A stretch of DNA of 64,000 nt from Phytomonospora endophytica (GCF_014202425.1 NZ_JACHGT010000012.1:95765-159764), one strand, 5' to 3'. Positions 47,980 to 57,015 are shown, counted from the stretch's first letter. A program made the numbers and translations. The notes: generated from the letters alone by a model not told the origin.

Positions 47980-49107
47980 CTACCTGCTGGCGGGGGTCCT
48001 CGCCCGCCTCCGGAAGGCGACCCACGCCACGGTGCCGGTCCCCAGCAGGGAGCCTCCGCCGAGGAGCCACCAGCCCGTGCCGATCCCGTCGGCCGAGGGC
48101 GGCGCCGGTTCGACGACCAGCTGCTCGGGCACGTCGAGGGGGTAACGGTCGGTCGGCGCGACGGTCGCGGTCAGCGCGTCGTAGGCGTCGACGGACCCGA
48201 AACCGAAACCCGGGTCGCGGCCGGGGCTGCCGCCGTCGTGGGCGGTGCGGATGAGGCGGTTGACCACGTCGGCGGCCGAGGCGTCGGGATAGCGCGACCG
48301 GATCAGCCCCGCGACGCCCGCGACGAGCGCCGCCGCGCCCGAGGTCCCCGACCCGCGTTCGCAGCCGCCGTCGACGGTCAGGTGCGGGAGGTCCTCGGCG
48401 GGCGCGCTGAGCACGACCGGCCCGCCGGTCACCGAGCCGGGCCACACCGACCCGTCCCGCCCCAGCCCGGACACCGCGACCACGCCCGGGATCGAGGCCG
48501 GCTCACCGACCCGCACCTCCACGTCGCTGCGGTTTCCCGCGGCGGCGACCAGGACGACGTCCTCGGCGATGGCGTGCTCGATGAGTTCGCTCTTCCAGGG
48601 CGCTTCGCCGGTCGGTTTCCCCGACAGCGAGAGGCTCACCACCTTCGCGCCCTGCGCGATGGCCCAGCGCACGCCCGCGTACACGTGCTCGGGATCGAGG
48701 GTCCCGTCGTCGGCGCGGGTGACCCGCACCGGCAGGATCCGCGACAGCGGCGCCACCCCCAGCGGAGCCCCGTCGCCGATGCCGAGCCCCGCGATCAGGC
48801 CCGCCATGGCCGTACCGTGACCGGAGAGGTCCACGTCACCGGGAAGGTTCTCGTCGACGACGCCCGCGTGGTCGACCGTCGCGCCCGGCAGCACACGTCC
48901 GGCCAGGTCGGGATGGGTGCCGTCGACCCCGGTGTCGATCACCGCGATCGTCACGCCGTCGCCCTTGGCCAGCCGCTGCGCCCGCTCGGCGCTCATCGCG
49001 CCCAGGTACCAGTCGACGGTTTCCTCACGGCCCTGCGCCGGGGCCGCGGGCAGCACCAGGAGCACCGCCGCCGCCGTCGACGCGACGCGGGCCAAGCTGC
49101 CGCGCAT
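47980..49107 (-). CDS. Mycosin-like subtilase (S8 family) with C-terminal membrane anchor
   Basis: 375 residues from ATG 49107 (GAGG at 7 bases): signal peptide (VASTAAAVLLVLPAAPAQG), subtilisin catalytic triad Asp58 (AVIDTGVDGTHPDL), His97 (LSGHGTAMAGLIAG) and Ser256 (RGSGTSGAAALVAGV), oxyanion Asn192, a Pro-rich linker and one C-terminal membrane helix (GWWLLGGGSLLGTGTVAWVA) with basic tail. This plan is that of mycosins (MycP) of type VII secretion, but no other ESX gene lies nearby. It occupies the rplA-rplJ interval. Confidence 0.85.
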   Translation of the reverse strand: MRGSLARVASTAAAVLLVLPAAPAQGREETVDWYLGAMSAERAQRLAKGDGVTIAVIDTGVDGTHPDLAGRVLPGATVDHAGVVDENLPGDVDLSGHGTAMAGLIAGLGIGDGAPLGVAPLSRILPVRVTRADDGTLDPEHVYAGVRWAIAQGAKVVSLSLSGKPTGEAPWKSELIEHAIAEDVVLVAAAGNRSDVEVRVGEPASIPGVVAVSGLGRDGSVWPGSVTGGPVVLSAPAEDLPHLTVDGGCERGSGTSGAAALVAGVAGLIRSRYPDASAADVVNRLIRTAHDGGSPGRDPGFGFGSVDAYDALTATVAPTDRYPLDVPEQLVVEPAPPSADGIGTGWWLLGGGSLLGTGTVAWVAFRRRARTPASR

Positions 49108-49178
49108 GGGAAACCTCGAAGAGCCGGTTGCAAAGGGTCGCGCCCATTGTGTAGCACGCGAGAGCCAGCGCCAAACGA

Positions 49179-49215
49179 CACATGGCCGCGCTCCCGATGG
49201 GAGCGCGGCCATGTG
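49179..49215 (-). terminator. Terminator of the rplK-rplA operon
   Basis: Perfect 17-bp stem (49179-49195 and 49199-49215) with a GAT loop, 14 bases after the rplA stop. Confidence 0.85.
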
Positions 49216-49229
49216 CTGAAGCGTGGCGA

Positions 49230-49934
49230 CTAGGCGTCGACGGCCTCGCGGACCTTGCTCGGGTCCACCGGGATGCCCGGCCCCATGGTGGTGGAGACGG
49301 TGACCTTCTTCAGGTACTTGCCCTTGGCCGAGGACGGCTTGAGGCGGTTGACCTCGTCGGCGGCGGCGGCGTAGTTCTCCGCGAGCTGCTCGGCGGTGAA
49401 GCTGGTCTTGCCGATGATCAGGTGCAGGTTCGAGTGCTTGTCGACGCGGAAGGCGATCTTTCCGCCCTTGATCTCCGCGACGGCCTTGGCGACGTCGACG
49501 GTGACCGTGCCGGTCTTCGGGTTCGGCATGAGGCCGCGCGGGCCGAGGATGCGGGCGATGCGCCCGACCTTGGCCATCTGGTCCGGGGTGGCGATGGCGG
49601 CGTCGAATTCGAGCCAGCCGTCCTGGATGCGCTTGATGAGCTCGTCGCTGCCGACCTCGTCGGCACCGGCGGCCACCGCGGCCTCGGCCTTCTCACCGGT
49701 CGCGAAGACGATCACGCGGACGACCTTGCCGGTCCCGTGGGGGAGGCTGACGGTGCCGCGCACCATCTGGTCGGCCTTGCGAGGGTCGACGCCGAGACGC
49801 ATCGAGACCTCGACGGTCGCGTCGAACTTCGTGACGCTCGTGTCCTTGGCGAGGGTGGTCGCCTCAAGCGGGGAGTAGAGCTTGTTCTTGTCGATCTGCT
49901 CCGCGGCCTTGCGGAAGTTCTTGCCATGCTGCAT
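49230..49934 (-). CDS. rplA: 50S ribosomal protein L1
   Basis: L1 forms the mobile L1 stalk and often represses rplKA translation. ATG 49934 with AAGGAGG gives 234 residues ([20 protein letters not shown]). Diagnostic blocks: [39 protein letters not shown] and [15 protein letters not shown]. Confidence 0.98.
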   Translation of the reverse strand: MQHGKNFRKAAEQIDKNKLYSPLEATTLAKDTSVTKFDATVEVSMRLGVDPRKADQMVRGTVSLPHGTGKVVRVIVFATGEKAEAAVAAGADEVGSDELIKRIQDGWLEFDAAIATPDQMAKVGRIARILGPRGLMPNPKTGTVTVDVAKAVAEIKGGKIAFRVDKHSNLHLIIGKTSFTAEQLAENYAAAADEVNRLKPSSAKGKYLKKVTVSTTMGPGIPVDPSKVREAVDA

Positions 49935-50004
49935 GGGACATCCTCCTTGACGGATGGTGTGGTCGCGGGCCAGCATGCGGCCCTGCCACTTGGAACGGGT
50001 CTTA

Positions 50005-50436
50005 CTAGTCGACGACGGTCAGACCCATCGACCGGGCGGTGCCGGCGATGATGCGGTCGGCCATGTCGAGGTCCACGGCGTTGAGGTCGGGGAGCTTGCG
50101 CTCGGAGATCTCACGGACCTGCGCCTTGGTCACGGTGCCGACCTTGAGGCGGTGCGGCTCGCCCGAACCCTTGTCGACACCGGCGGCCTTGAGCAGGAGC
50201 TTCGCGGCGGGCGGGGTCTTCAGGATGAACGTAAACGAGCGGTCCTCGTAGACGCTGATCTCGGCCGGGACGATCTCGCCACGGGAGGCCTCGGTCGCGG
50301 CGTTGTACGCCTTGCAGAACTCCATGATGTTCACGCCGTGCTGACCGAGCGCGGGGCCGACCGGCGGGGCCGGGGTGGCCTGACCGGCGGTCAGTTCCAG
50401 CTTGAACGTCGTGACGAGCTTCTTCTTGGGAGGCAT
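50005..50436 (-). CDS. rplK: 50S ribosomal protein L11
   Basis: L11 is at the GTPase-associated centre and is needed for RelA-type stringent responses; it is the thiopeptide site. 143 residues: [40 protein letters not shown], and [20 protein letters not shown]. Length normal. Confidence 0.98.
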   Translation of the reverse strand: MPPKKKLVTTFKLELTAGQATPAPPVGPALGQHGVNIMEFCKAYNAATEASRGEIVPAEISVYEDRSFTFILKTPPAAKLLLKAAGVDKGSGEPHRLKVGTVTKAQVREISERKLPDLNAVDLDMADRIIAGTARSMGLTVVD

Positions 50437-50504
50437 TGCTCTTCCTTACCGGGCCACTCCGACAGCGCTCGCTGCCATGCCCCGTGATGGGTTTTTCGGT
50501 TGAA

Positions 50505-50524
50505 CCCCCGGCAGGTGCCGGGGG
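50505..50524 (-). other. Hairpin between nusG and rplK
   Basis: 8-bp stem CCCCCGGC/GCCGGGGG with a 4-base loop, 22 bases after the nusG stop; the minus strand continues with an A-rich GAAAAAC about 15 bases later. Likely an attenuator or processing site. Confidence 0.5.
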
Positions 50525-50546
50525 ACGACTGTGAAGCCTAGCTCGG

Positions 50547-51251
50547 CTAGATCTTGCTGACCTGGTTGAAGTTCAGCTCGACGGGGGTTTCCCGCCCGAA
50601 GATCGAGACGAGCACCTTCAGCTTCTGCTGGTCGATGTTGATCTCGTTGATCGTGGCCGGCAGCGAGGCGAAGGCACCGTCGGTGACCGTGACGGAGTCG
50701 CCGACCTCGAAGTCGAGGACCTTGATCTCGGTCGAACGCGAAGAACCGCCCTCGGACTTGCCCTCGTCGACGGTCGGCGCGAGCCACTTGAGGACCTCTT
50801 CGAGGGTCAAGGGGGTCGGACGGTCGACACGGTCGGTGGCGCCGACGAAGCCGGTGACGCCGGGCGTGTTGCGCACGCAGGAGTAGGACTCCGGCGTGAG
50901 GTCCATGCGGACGAGGATGTAGCCGGGGAAGACCTTGGCCTGCACGTGGGAGCGCTTGCCGTTCTTGATCTCGACGACCTGCTGCGTCGGGACCTCGACC
51001 TGGAAGATCTCCTCCTCCATGTCGAGGGAGGTGATGCGGCTCTCCAGGTTGGTCTTGACCTTGTTCTCGTAACCCGCGTAGGAGTGCACGACGTACCAGT
51101 CGCCGGGAGCGAAGCGCAGCGCCTGCCGGAGCTCCTCGACCGCGTCGTGAGTTTCCTCATCGGCGGCGTCGGGAGTCTCGTCGACCTCCTCGGTCTCGAC
51201 CGTGGCGTCGACCTCGGTCAGGACCTCTTCGGTCTCGTTGTTCTCAGGCAC
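50547..51251 (-). CDS. nusG: Transcription elongation/termination factor NusG
   Basis: 234 residues: an acidic N-terminal extension of about 55 residues ([20 protein letters not shown]), the NGN domain ([40 protein letters not shown]) and the KOW domain ([20 protein letters not shown]). NusG couples RNA polymerase to Rho or the ribosome through S10. Confidence 0.98.
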   Translation of the reverse strand: MPENNETEEVLTEVDATVETEEVDETPDAADEETHDAVEELRQALRFAPGDWYVVHSYAGYENKVKTNLESRITSLDMEEEIFQVEVPTQQVVEIKNGKRSHVQAKVFPGYILVRMDLTPESYSCVRNTPGVTGFVGATDRVDRPTPLTLEEVLKWLAPTVDEGKSEGGSSRSTEIKVLDFEVGDSVTVTDGAFASLPATINEINIDQQKLKVLVSIFGRETPVELNFNQVSKI

Positions 51252-51272
51252 TCTTGCTCTCTCTTCTACGGT

Positions 51273-51665
51273 TTATTGACCAGTGTCGCTGCTACCGAAG
51301 GTCAGCGAGATCAGCTTGGTGAAACCGAGGTCGAGGCCGGAGATCAAGGCGATCATCACGCTGACGAAAACGAGCACGACGGCCGTGTAGGTAAGGAGCT
51401 CCTTGCGGCTCGGCCGGATGACCTTGCGCAGCTGCTCGATGACCTCGCGGACGAAGCGCATCGGCCCGCGTCCGTGACCGCCCTCACCCTCGCCGGCCTT
51501 CTTGGTCGGCTCGGCTTTCTTGTCGGTCTTCGCCGCGCTGTCGGCCTTGGAGGAGGAGCTCTTCGCGTCCTTCTTCTCGGCCGAACCTGCGTCCTTCTTG
51601 CCCGAGCCCTCGACGGCCTCGGTCTTGTCAGCCTCGTCGTCACCCCGGCGATCTTTGTCGGCCAC
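51273..51665 (-). CDS. secE: Preprotein translocase subunit SecE
   Basis: 130 residues from GTG 51665. About 65 residues of charged Lys/Asp/Ser/Ala sequence precede the conserved amphipathic helix (RFVREVIEQLRKVIRPSRKE) and a single membrane helix (LLTYTAVVLVFVSVMIALIS). It clamps SecY in the membrane. Position tRNA-Trp, secE, nusG is conserved in bacteria. Confidence 0.95.
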   Translation of the reverse strand: MADKDRRGDDEADKTEAVEGSGKKDAGSAEKKDAKSSSSKADSAAKTDKKAEPTKKAGEGEGGHGRGPMRFVREVIEQLRKVIRPSRKELLTYTAVVLVFVSVMIALISGLDLGFTKLISLTFGSSDTGQ

Positions 51666-51717
51666 GTCGCGTCCTTAAGCTCGCAGTCGTCCGGCGATGC
51701 CGGTGTGCCTTCGGCAG

Positions 51718-51790
51718 CAGGGGCGACAGGACTCGAACCTGCAACCTGCGGTTTTGGAGACCGCTGCGCTACCAATTGCGCCACACCCCT
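51718..51790 (-). tRNA. trpT: tRNA-Trp (anticodon CCA)
   Basis: 73-nt cloverleaf on the minus strand. Acceptor AGGGGTG pairs with CGCCCCT, D-arm GCGC-AATTGGTA-GCGC, anticodon loop CTCCAAA, T-arm with TTCGAGT. CCA is not encoded. It lies 52 bp upstream of secE. Confidence 0.95.
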
Positions 51791-52354
51791 AGGTGTTACC
51801 GGTGAAACCTACCGCATCAACCGTTGAATGCACCCTTTGGGCGCACGCCAGTAGAGCAGGCGGGCTTCTCCGACGGCCCAGTGTACGGGTCGGGGTCGGG
51901 GGAGGCAAACGCGGGGGACGCCGGTGGAGTGAGGCGGCTCACCGGGAGGCGTCGACGGGGGCGGGCGGCAATGGCACGGCGCCGAACGAAGCCGAAGGAA
52001 GTAGTCACCCATAATTCATCCGGCCGTAGCGCCCGCGGCCATGAAAAAGGGCCTCGCCGGAGATGTAACTGCATTGCCCTTGCAACCTCCGGCGAGGCCG
52101 CCACGACTAGACACGGCATGCCCATGCCGGTCACTGACGCCGTGGCCATGTGTCTCCGCGTGCCCGTTGCGGAAACACATGAAGCCTACCCGCCGCCGAC
52201 CAGCGCGCGCATCCGCGCCCGGACCTTCTACCCACAAGTAACCCGTCACCACACTGGGTACACATAAGCGGGCGAAACCGGCCGCGCGGATCCCAGCCGA
52301 AACGGCCCCGCGAACGACGGCCCGAACCTGCCGGTCCGGGCCGTCGCGAGGTGT
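51791..52354 (-). other. Structured, gene-free region upstream of tRNA-Trp
   Basis: 564 bp. Two notable hairpins on the minus strand: 52147-52159 with 52169-52181 (13-bp stem, one mismatch) and 52050-52062 with 52087-52099 (13-bp perfect stem, 24-base loop holding TGCA-N7-TGCA), the second followed by TTTTT. The pair resembles the 5' structure and terminator of a small RNA. Open frames here are short and unconvincing. The rest, nearer the tRNA, shows nothing. Confidence 0.45.
52315..52346 (-). terminator. Terminator of the holin-like gene
   Basis: 10-bp perfect stem CGACGGCCCG/CGGGCCGTCG (52315-52324 and 52337-52346), 12-base loop, 8 bases after the stop at 52355. Confidence 0.65.
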
Positions 52355-52696
52355 CTACTCCGCGGGTGCCGGAGCCGGCACCGCATCACCGTCCGCGTCG
52401 TCGGCGACGACGGCCGGCGCCACGGGCGCCGGAGTCGGGAGCACGACGGTCGGCGCGGGCGCCGGCGCGGCCGGGTTGACCGCGACGGCGCTCGGCGAGT
52501 TGGCCTGGCCGACCTCACTGGTGGCGATGCTGGTCAGGAACGACGCGACGATCGCCAGCGCGACGACGCTGCCGATCGACTTCCAGTCGACGTCGAGAAT
52601 CCCGAGTCCGGCGACACCGAGGAGGGCCGCGCCGACCTGCGCGGCGGTTTTGATGGCGCGTTCGAGCGCCTGCTTCCAGAACGTCCAAGTCCACAT
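52355..52696 (-). CDS. Phage r1t-type holin-like membrane protein
   Basis: 113 residues from ATG 52696 (GGGGGAG at 5 bases). N-terminus MWTWTFWKQALERAIKTAAQ, then two membrane helices (VGAALLGVAGLGILDVDW at about 20-37; GSVVALAIVASFLTSIATSE at about 42-61), and a Pro/Ala/Val tail of about 50 residues. The WTxxFWKxxxERAIxTxAQ start plus GLLDVDW is characteristic of the r1t holin family of actinophages. Holins make membrane lesions. No phage genes surround it, and it is divergent from a NACHT NTPase gene 140 bp away. Confidence 0.75.
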   Translation of the reverse strand: MWTWTFWKQALERAIKTAAQVGAALLGVAGLGILDVDWKSIGSVVALAIVASFLTSIATSEVGQANSPSAVAVNPAAPAPAPTVVLPTPAPVAPAVVADDADGDAVPAPAPAE

Positions 52697-52836
52697 TGGG
52701 CTCCCCCTTCGAGCCTCGTGAGACCGGCCGGGCCCGACCGGCCACGGGGCAATCTTGGCGACTGATTCAATTGTGCGCTTTCCCTTGCGGGATAACGAGA
52801 AGGCGGGGGTGATCGCCCAAAGGGGACGGTCGATTC

Positions 52837-55239
52837 GTGATCGTCGGTTTCGGGTTTACTTGGGGGATGGCGGTACACGGGGGTTCGGGTCCGGGGAAAT
52901 CGGGCGGGCAACTCGTCGGGCTCGGATTGGTGGGCCTCGGCGGAGTCCTCGGAACCACCCTCGCGACCCAGTTCGGTCTCGCGCCCTGGCTCACCGCCGT
53001 GGTGGCGCTCGGGATCACGGTGCCGCTGGCCTTCGTGCTCCTGGTGGTGCAGAACCTGTTCCTGAAGTGGGCACCGGCGTCCTCGGACCGGATCGATCGC
53101 CGACTGCGACGGCACCGCAAGCGGTACCTGGAGAGCCTGCACGAGCACGTACGGCACCTGGAGGTTCTGGGGGTCGCGACGCAGGGCGAGTTCACCCTGA
53201 AACTCGGGGACGTCTACGTGGATGTGGCGCTGGTGCCCAAATCCGCGGTCGATTTCGGAGCGGCGAAGATCAGGCGGCGGAGTCTGCTGGAAGTGATCGA
53301 GAAGAGCGAGTCCGGTGTGGTCGCGGTGATCGGCGGGCCGGGGTCGGGAAAGACGACTCTGTTGCGTCATCAGACGCTTTCCATGAGCACACAGAAACGC
53401 GGCAGACTCCCTATTCTGCTGGAGATCCGGCAGCACGCTCAGGTGATCGTCGCCGATCCCGAGGTGAGTCTCGCCGCCCTCGCCGCGTCGTCCCGGACGC
53501 CTCCGGAGTGGCTGGCGGCGAGGCTCCACGCGCGCGACTGTCTGGTGATGCTCGACGGTCTCGACGAGGTCGCCGGCGAGGATCAGCGGCGGATGGTCGT
53601 CGAGTGGCTGCGAAGGCAGATCGGTGCCTACCCCGGCAATCGTTTCGTGATCACGTCACGGTCGTACGGGTATGACGAGAACCCCCTCGCCAAGGCCGAT
53701 CGCGTCGAGGTGCAGCCGTTCACCGACGCACAGGTCGCGCGCTTCCTGCGGGCCTGGTACGAAGCGGTCGAGCGTCGCGGCACCGGTGAGGACGGCCCGG
53801 CGACCTCGGCCCGGGCCCGCCAGGCCGCCGACGATCTGCTGTCGCGTCTCGCCGACCATCCCGCCCTCGCGGAGTTCTCGGCCAATCCCCTGCTGCTGAC
53901 GATGATCGCGCTGGTGCACCGGTACCGGGGAGCGCTGCCGGGTACTCGCGCGCGGTTGTACGAGGAGATGTGCGCGGTGCTGCTGCACCGGCGCCGGGAG
54001 GCGAAGGGGCTGGCGAGCCCCAAGACCGAGCTGAGCGGCGAGCAGAAGGAGCACGTGGCGCGGGTCCTGGCCTGCCGCATGATGGAGCGCAGGCTGCGCG
54101 ACATCCCGGTGGAGGACGCGCACGCCGTCGTCCGGGAGGCGCTGCTGCGGATGAGGCCGGTGGAGGCCGCGGGGGCATTCCTTCGTGAAGCCGTGCGCAG
54201 TGGCCTGCTGGTTGAGCCGCAGGAAGGGACCCTCGCCTTCGCGCATCTGACTTTGCAGGAGTATCTGGCCGCCGCCGACATCAAGGCCCGAGGCGCGAGC
54301 GACTTCCTGCTCGATCTGGTCGCCGACCCGTGGTGGTCGGAGACGATCCGTTTGTGGGCCTCGGGTTCGGACGTCACCGCTCTGTTGCGGCGTTGCGTGG
54401 AGGCCAATGTCTCGGACGCCGTGGCGCTGGCGTTGGACGCCGTCGACCTGGGCCGTGAGGCCGACGCGGAGGCGGTCACCGCCCTGCTCGCCGACGCCGA
54501 TCGCCGGGTGGACACCGTTTTCCGGGCACGGCGTCTGGATCGGTGGCTGCAGGAGACCACGCGCCTGTCCACGGGTGCGGCCTTGACGGCGCCGATCTCC
54601 TGGGAGCAGACCTACTCCACCTTCTTTCGCCCCCGCGCGCTGGCCGTGGCGACCGAGGTGCCGTTCGGTGTGGCGGCGAGTCTCGCCGCGTCGTGGGTCG
54701 CCGGTGAGATCCTGTACCGCCTTCCCACCCCGGCCGAGATCGAGGACCGGCGCGCACCCGAGTTCGGACCGCATTGCGTGTGGGTGCAGCTTCCCGAGAG
54801 TGTGGGACTGTGGTGTCCGCCGGGCGTGGTGGACCCGTTCGAGATCTCGGGCGAGCAGGTGGCGTCGCTGGTGACCGCGGACATCGGGCGTCGTGCGCCG
54901 CGGAGGGTGTACGAGGAAGGCCCGGTGGCGTTCGGGCTCGGCGCGATCCTGGAGCACCTGGCCGATCCGGCGTGCGGTGAGTGGCCCGAGGTCGTGCGGG
55001 CCCCGCTGGACGAGCTGGCGGCGAACACCCGGCTGCTGGTCTCGGCGCCGAGGCGCTATCGGGCGCTGGCCTCGCGGCGGGCGCGTGTCGTGGTGGTCGA
55101 GTGCTTTGAGCGGATGGATGGGGGGCCGAAGTCGCTGCTGTCCCTTCTCGGTTTCGCCCTGCGCACCCTCGCCGTCCACGAACTTCGCGCCAACGGCACG
55201 ATCACCCCCAACGAGATCCTCGTCCTCGCCAGGGATTGA
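52837..55239 (+). CDS. Membrane-anchored NACHT-family STAND NTPase
   Basis: 800 residues from GTG 52837 (AAGGGGA 10 bases upstream; ATG 52867 is an alternative). Two hydrophobic segments at about 23-48 and 50-76, a basic helical linker (DRIDRRLRRHRKRYLESLHE) and a GDVYVDVALVPKSA strand precede the NTPase: Walker A GGPGSGKT at 166-173, Walker B CLVMLDGLDEV at 235-245, sensor NRFVITSRS at 268-276. The NACHT-associated helical region ends with FAHLTLQEYLAAA near 468-480. The last 320 residues are unassigned and lack leucine-rich repeats. Bacterial NACHT proteins include anti-phage sensors; a role here is inferred. Confidence 0.85.
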   Translation: MIVGFGFTWGMAVHGGSGPGKSGGQLVGLGLVGLGGVLGTTLATQFGLAPWLTAVVALGITVPLAFVLLVVQNLFLKWAPASSDRIDRRLRRHRKRYLESLHEHVRHLEVLGVATQGEFTLKLGDVYVDVALVPKSAVDFGAAKIRRRSLLEVIEKSESGVVAVIGGPGSGKTTLLRHQTLSMSTQKRGRLPILLEIRQHAQVIVADPEVSLAALAASSRTPPEWLAARLHARDCLVMLDGLDEVAGEDQRRMVVEWLRRQIGAYPGNRFVITSRSYGYDENPLAKADRVEVQPFTDAQVARFLRAWYEAVERRGTGEDGPATSARARQAADDLLSRLADHPALAEFSANPLLLTMIALVHRYRGALPGTRARLYEEMCAVLLHRRREAKGLASPKTELSGEQKEHVARVLACRMMERRLRDIPVEDAHAVVREALLRMRPVEAAGAFLREAVRSGLLVEPQEGTLAFAHLTLQEYLAAADIKARGASDFLLDLVADPWWSETIRLWASGSDVTALLRRCVEANVSDAVALALDAVDLGREADAEAVTALLADADRRVDTVFRARRLDRWLQETTRLSTGAALTAPISWEQTYSTFFRPRALAVATEVPFGVAASLAASWVAGEILYRLPTPAEIEDRRAPEFGPHCVWVQLPESVGLWCPPGVVDPFEISGEQVASLVTADIGRRAPRRVYEEGPVAFGLGAILEHLADPACGEWPEVVRAPLDELAANTRLLVSAPRRYRALASRRARVVVVECFERMDGGPKSLLSLLGFALRTLAVHELRANGTITPNEILVLARD

Positions 55240-55339
55240 TCCACTCGTCGGCGAAGAAAATCTTCGCGGCCCTTCCCACGCGCGTAGCCCAATGCCAGGA
55301 TGTCCCTCGCCCTACACCACGCCTGGCCTTGGAGATTCC

Positions 55340-56011
55340 ATGTCCGACCGTCACAACCTCGCCCGTCGTACGCTGCTGACCGGGGCCGCCGGTCTGGCGG
55401 CCGCGGCGGCGATCATTCCGCTGACCGCGACCGCCGCGAGCGCGAAGCCGAAGCCGAAGAAGCCGCGCATCTACTCCTGCGAGGAGTGGGGTGCGCGTCA
55501 GCCGGTGGATCCGCCGACGATCCTGCAGAACCGCCCGAACAAGATCATCGTCCACCACACGGCCTACCCGAACACCACGGACTTCTCGCTCGACTACGCC
55601 TTCGCGAACTCGCGCAGTATCCAGAACCTGCACATGGACAAGAACGGCTGGAACGACTCGGGCCAGCACTTCACCAACAGCCGGGGCGGTTTCCTCACCG
55701 AGGGCCGCCGGGGCAGCCTCGACGCGCTGCTCGGCGGCACGACGATGGTCCAGAGCGCGCACACGGTCGGGCAGAACACGCAGTCGATCGGGATCGAGAA
55801 CGACGGTTCCTACCACCTGGGCGAGTTGCCGACGCACAAGCAGTGGAAGAGCCTCATCCGCTTCTGCGCCTACATCTGCTACCAGTACGAGATCGCGCCG
55901 AGCGAGATCTACGGGCACATGGACTTCAACGCGACGCTGTGCCCGGGCGGGATCCACGACAAGCTCCCGTGGCTGCGCGAGGAGGTCGCGCACCGGCTGC
56001 ACGTGAAGTAG
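55340..56011 (+). CDS. Tat-exported PGRP-type N-acetylmuramoyl-L-alanine amidase
   Basis: 223 residues from ATG 55340 (GGAG at 6 bases). Twin-arginine signal (NLARRTLLTGAAGLAAAAAI), then a peptidoglycan-recognition/amidase-2 domain: KIIVHHTAYPN (zinc His at 72 or 73), SIGIENDG, YGHMDFNATLCPGG (His193 and Cys201). The Zn set His/His/Cys fits active type-2 amidases. It is 100 bp after the NACHT gene in the same direction, with its own ribosome binding site and a terminator. Confidence 0.85.
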   Translation: MSDRHNLARRTLLTGAAGLAAAAAIIPLTATAASAKPKPKKPRIYSCEEWGARQPVDPPTILQNRPNKIIVHHTAYPNTTDFSLDYAFANSRSIQNLHMDKNGWNDSGQHFTNSRGGFLTEGRRGSLDALLGGTTMVQSAHTVGQNTQSIGIENDGSYHLGELPTHKQWKSLIRFCAYICYQYEIAPSEIYGHMDFNATLCPGGIHDKLPWLREEVAHRLHVK

Positions 56012-56025
56012 CGACACGACAGAAG

Positions 56026-56056
56026 AGCCGGTGTGTCCCATGTGGACACACCGGCT
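56026..56056. terminator. Bidirectional terminator between amidase and QorB-like genes
   Basis: 13-bp perfect stem AGCCGGTGTGTCC (56026-56038) with 56044-56056, 5-base loop, between convergent genes and 15 bases after the amidase stop. Confidence 0.75.
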
Positions 56057-56061
56057 TTCCG

Positions 56062-56934
56062 CTACCCGGCGGCGGAGGCGAGGTGGGCGAGGACCTGGCC
56101 GACGTGTTCGCGGACGGGGGTGGGCTTGCGGCCGAGCAGTTCGGGCAGGTCGCTGTCGCCGCGGGTGATGAGGCCGCCCGCGACCACGGCGAAGATGGAC
56201 ACGGTGTGTCCCGTCTGGTATCCGGGGGCGGCGGCGCCCGCCTCGCGCAGGTCGGCGAGGGATCCGCCGTCTTCGACGCCGGGCCGGCCGGCTTCGGCGA
56301 GCAGGGCGGTGATGTCGTCGAGGCCGAGTTCCTCGGGGCCTTCGAGTTCGTAGACGCGTCCGTTGTGGACGGTCGAGCCGCGTTCGATGTCGGCGGCGAC
56401 GTTGGCGGCGGCCTCGGCGAGGTCGGCGCGGACGACGGCGGGGACGCGGCCGTCGCGGATCGGTCCGGGAAGGCGTCCGGTCGCCAGGGCGGGGGCGGCG
56501 AGCATTCCGGCGACGAGTTCGGCGTAGAGGCCGTTGCGCAGGATCGTGGTCGCGACGGGGGCCTCGGCGAGGACGCGTTCGGTGTAGCGGTGGGCGACGG
56601 CGATGCTGAGCCGGTCGGCGGTGCCGGTGAGGCTGGTGTAGACGACGTTGCGGACGCCGGCGGCCGTGGCGGCGTCGACGACGGCCTTGTGGCGGGCGTA
56701 GACGACGTCGTCCTCGGCGAAGCCGGCGGAGATGAACACGAGGGTCGTGACGCCGCCGAAGGCGCCGGGGAGGGTGGCGGGGTCGTCGAAGTCGACGGCG
56801 CGGACCTCGACCTGTGGGCCGTTCCAGGCGCCCGGGTCGCGGGTACCGGCGACCACCGTGAGACCGGGCACCTCCGCGAGGTGTTCGGTGACGAGTCGTC
56901 CGAGGGCGCCGGAGGCGCCGGTGACCAGGATCAT
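56062..56934 (-). CDS. QorB-like NAD(P)H:quinone oxidoreductase (atypical SDR, NmrA-like)
   Basis: 290 residues. Rossmann start MILVTGASGALGRLVTEHLA, then AGTRDP, RAVDFDDPATLPGAFGGVTT, VVYTSLTG, and YTERVLAEAPVATTILRNGL as in QorB/YtfG quinone reductases. It would reduce quinones or similar electrophiles with NAD(P)H. It is divergent from an HxlR-family gene, the same arrangement as qorB and its quinone-sensing repressor. Confidence 0.85.
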   Translation of the reverse strand: MILVTGASGALGRLVTEHLAEVPGLTVVAGTRDPGAWNGPQVEVRAVDFDDPATLPGAFGGVTTLVFISAGFAEDDVVYARHKAVVDAATAAGVRNVVYTSLTGTADRLSIAVAHRYTERVLAEAPVATTILRNGLYAELVAGMLAAPALATGRLPGPIRDGRVPAVVRADLAEAAANVAADIERGSTVHNGRVYELEGPEELGLDDITALLAEAGRPGVEDGGSLADLREAGAAAPGYQTGHTVSIFAVVAGGLITRGDSDLPELLGRKPTPVREHVGQVLAHLASAAG

Positions 56935-57015
56935 CGCGGTCGGCCTTTCGTTGTGTCCGGGGGGTTCGTGGTCCAGGATGGAAGGCCGCCGTCCCGGGCG
57001 TAAGGAGGCACTTCC

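Noticed and set aside
51793..51816. Promoter TTGATG/TAACAC in front of tRNA-Trp
   Set aside because: The -10 box would be 2 bases from the mature tRNA 5' end, so transcription would start inside the tRNA.
54893..55340. Longer amidase reading frame starting inside the NACHT gene
   Set aside because: The upstream part is a shadow of the NACHT frame; the twin-arginine signal and ribosome binding site fix the start at 55340.
52355..56011. Complete prophage or lysis cassette remnant
   Set aside because: No capsid, tail, integrase or attachment repeats are seen; the amidase has a Tat signal, which phage endolysins generally lack. Kept instead as a possible defence module.
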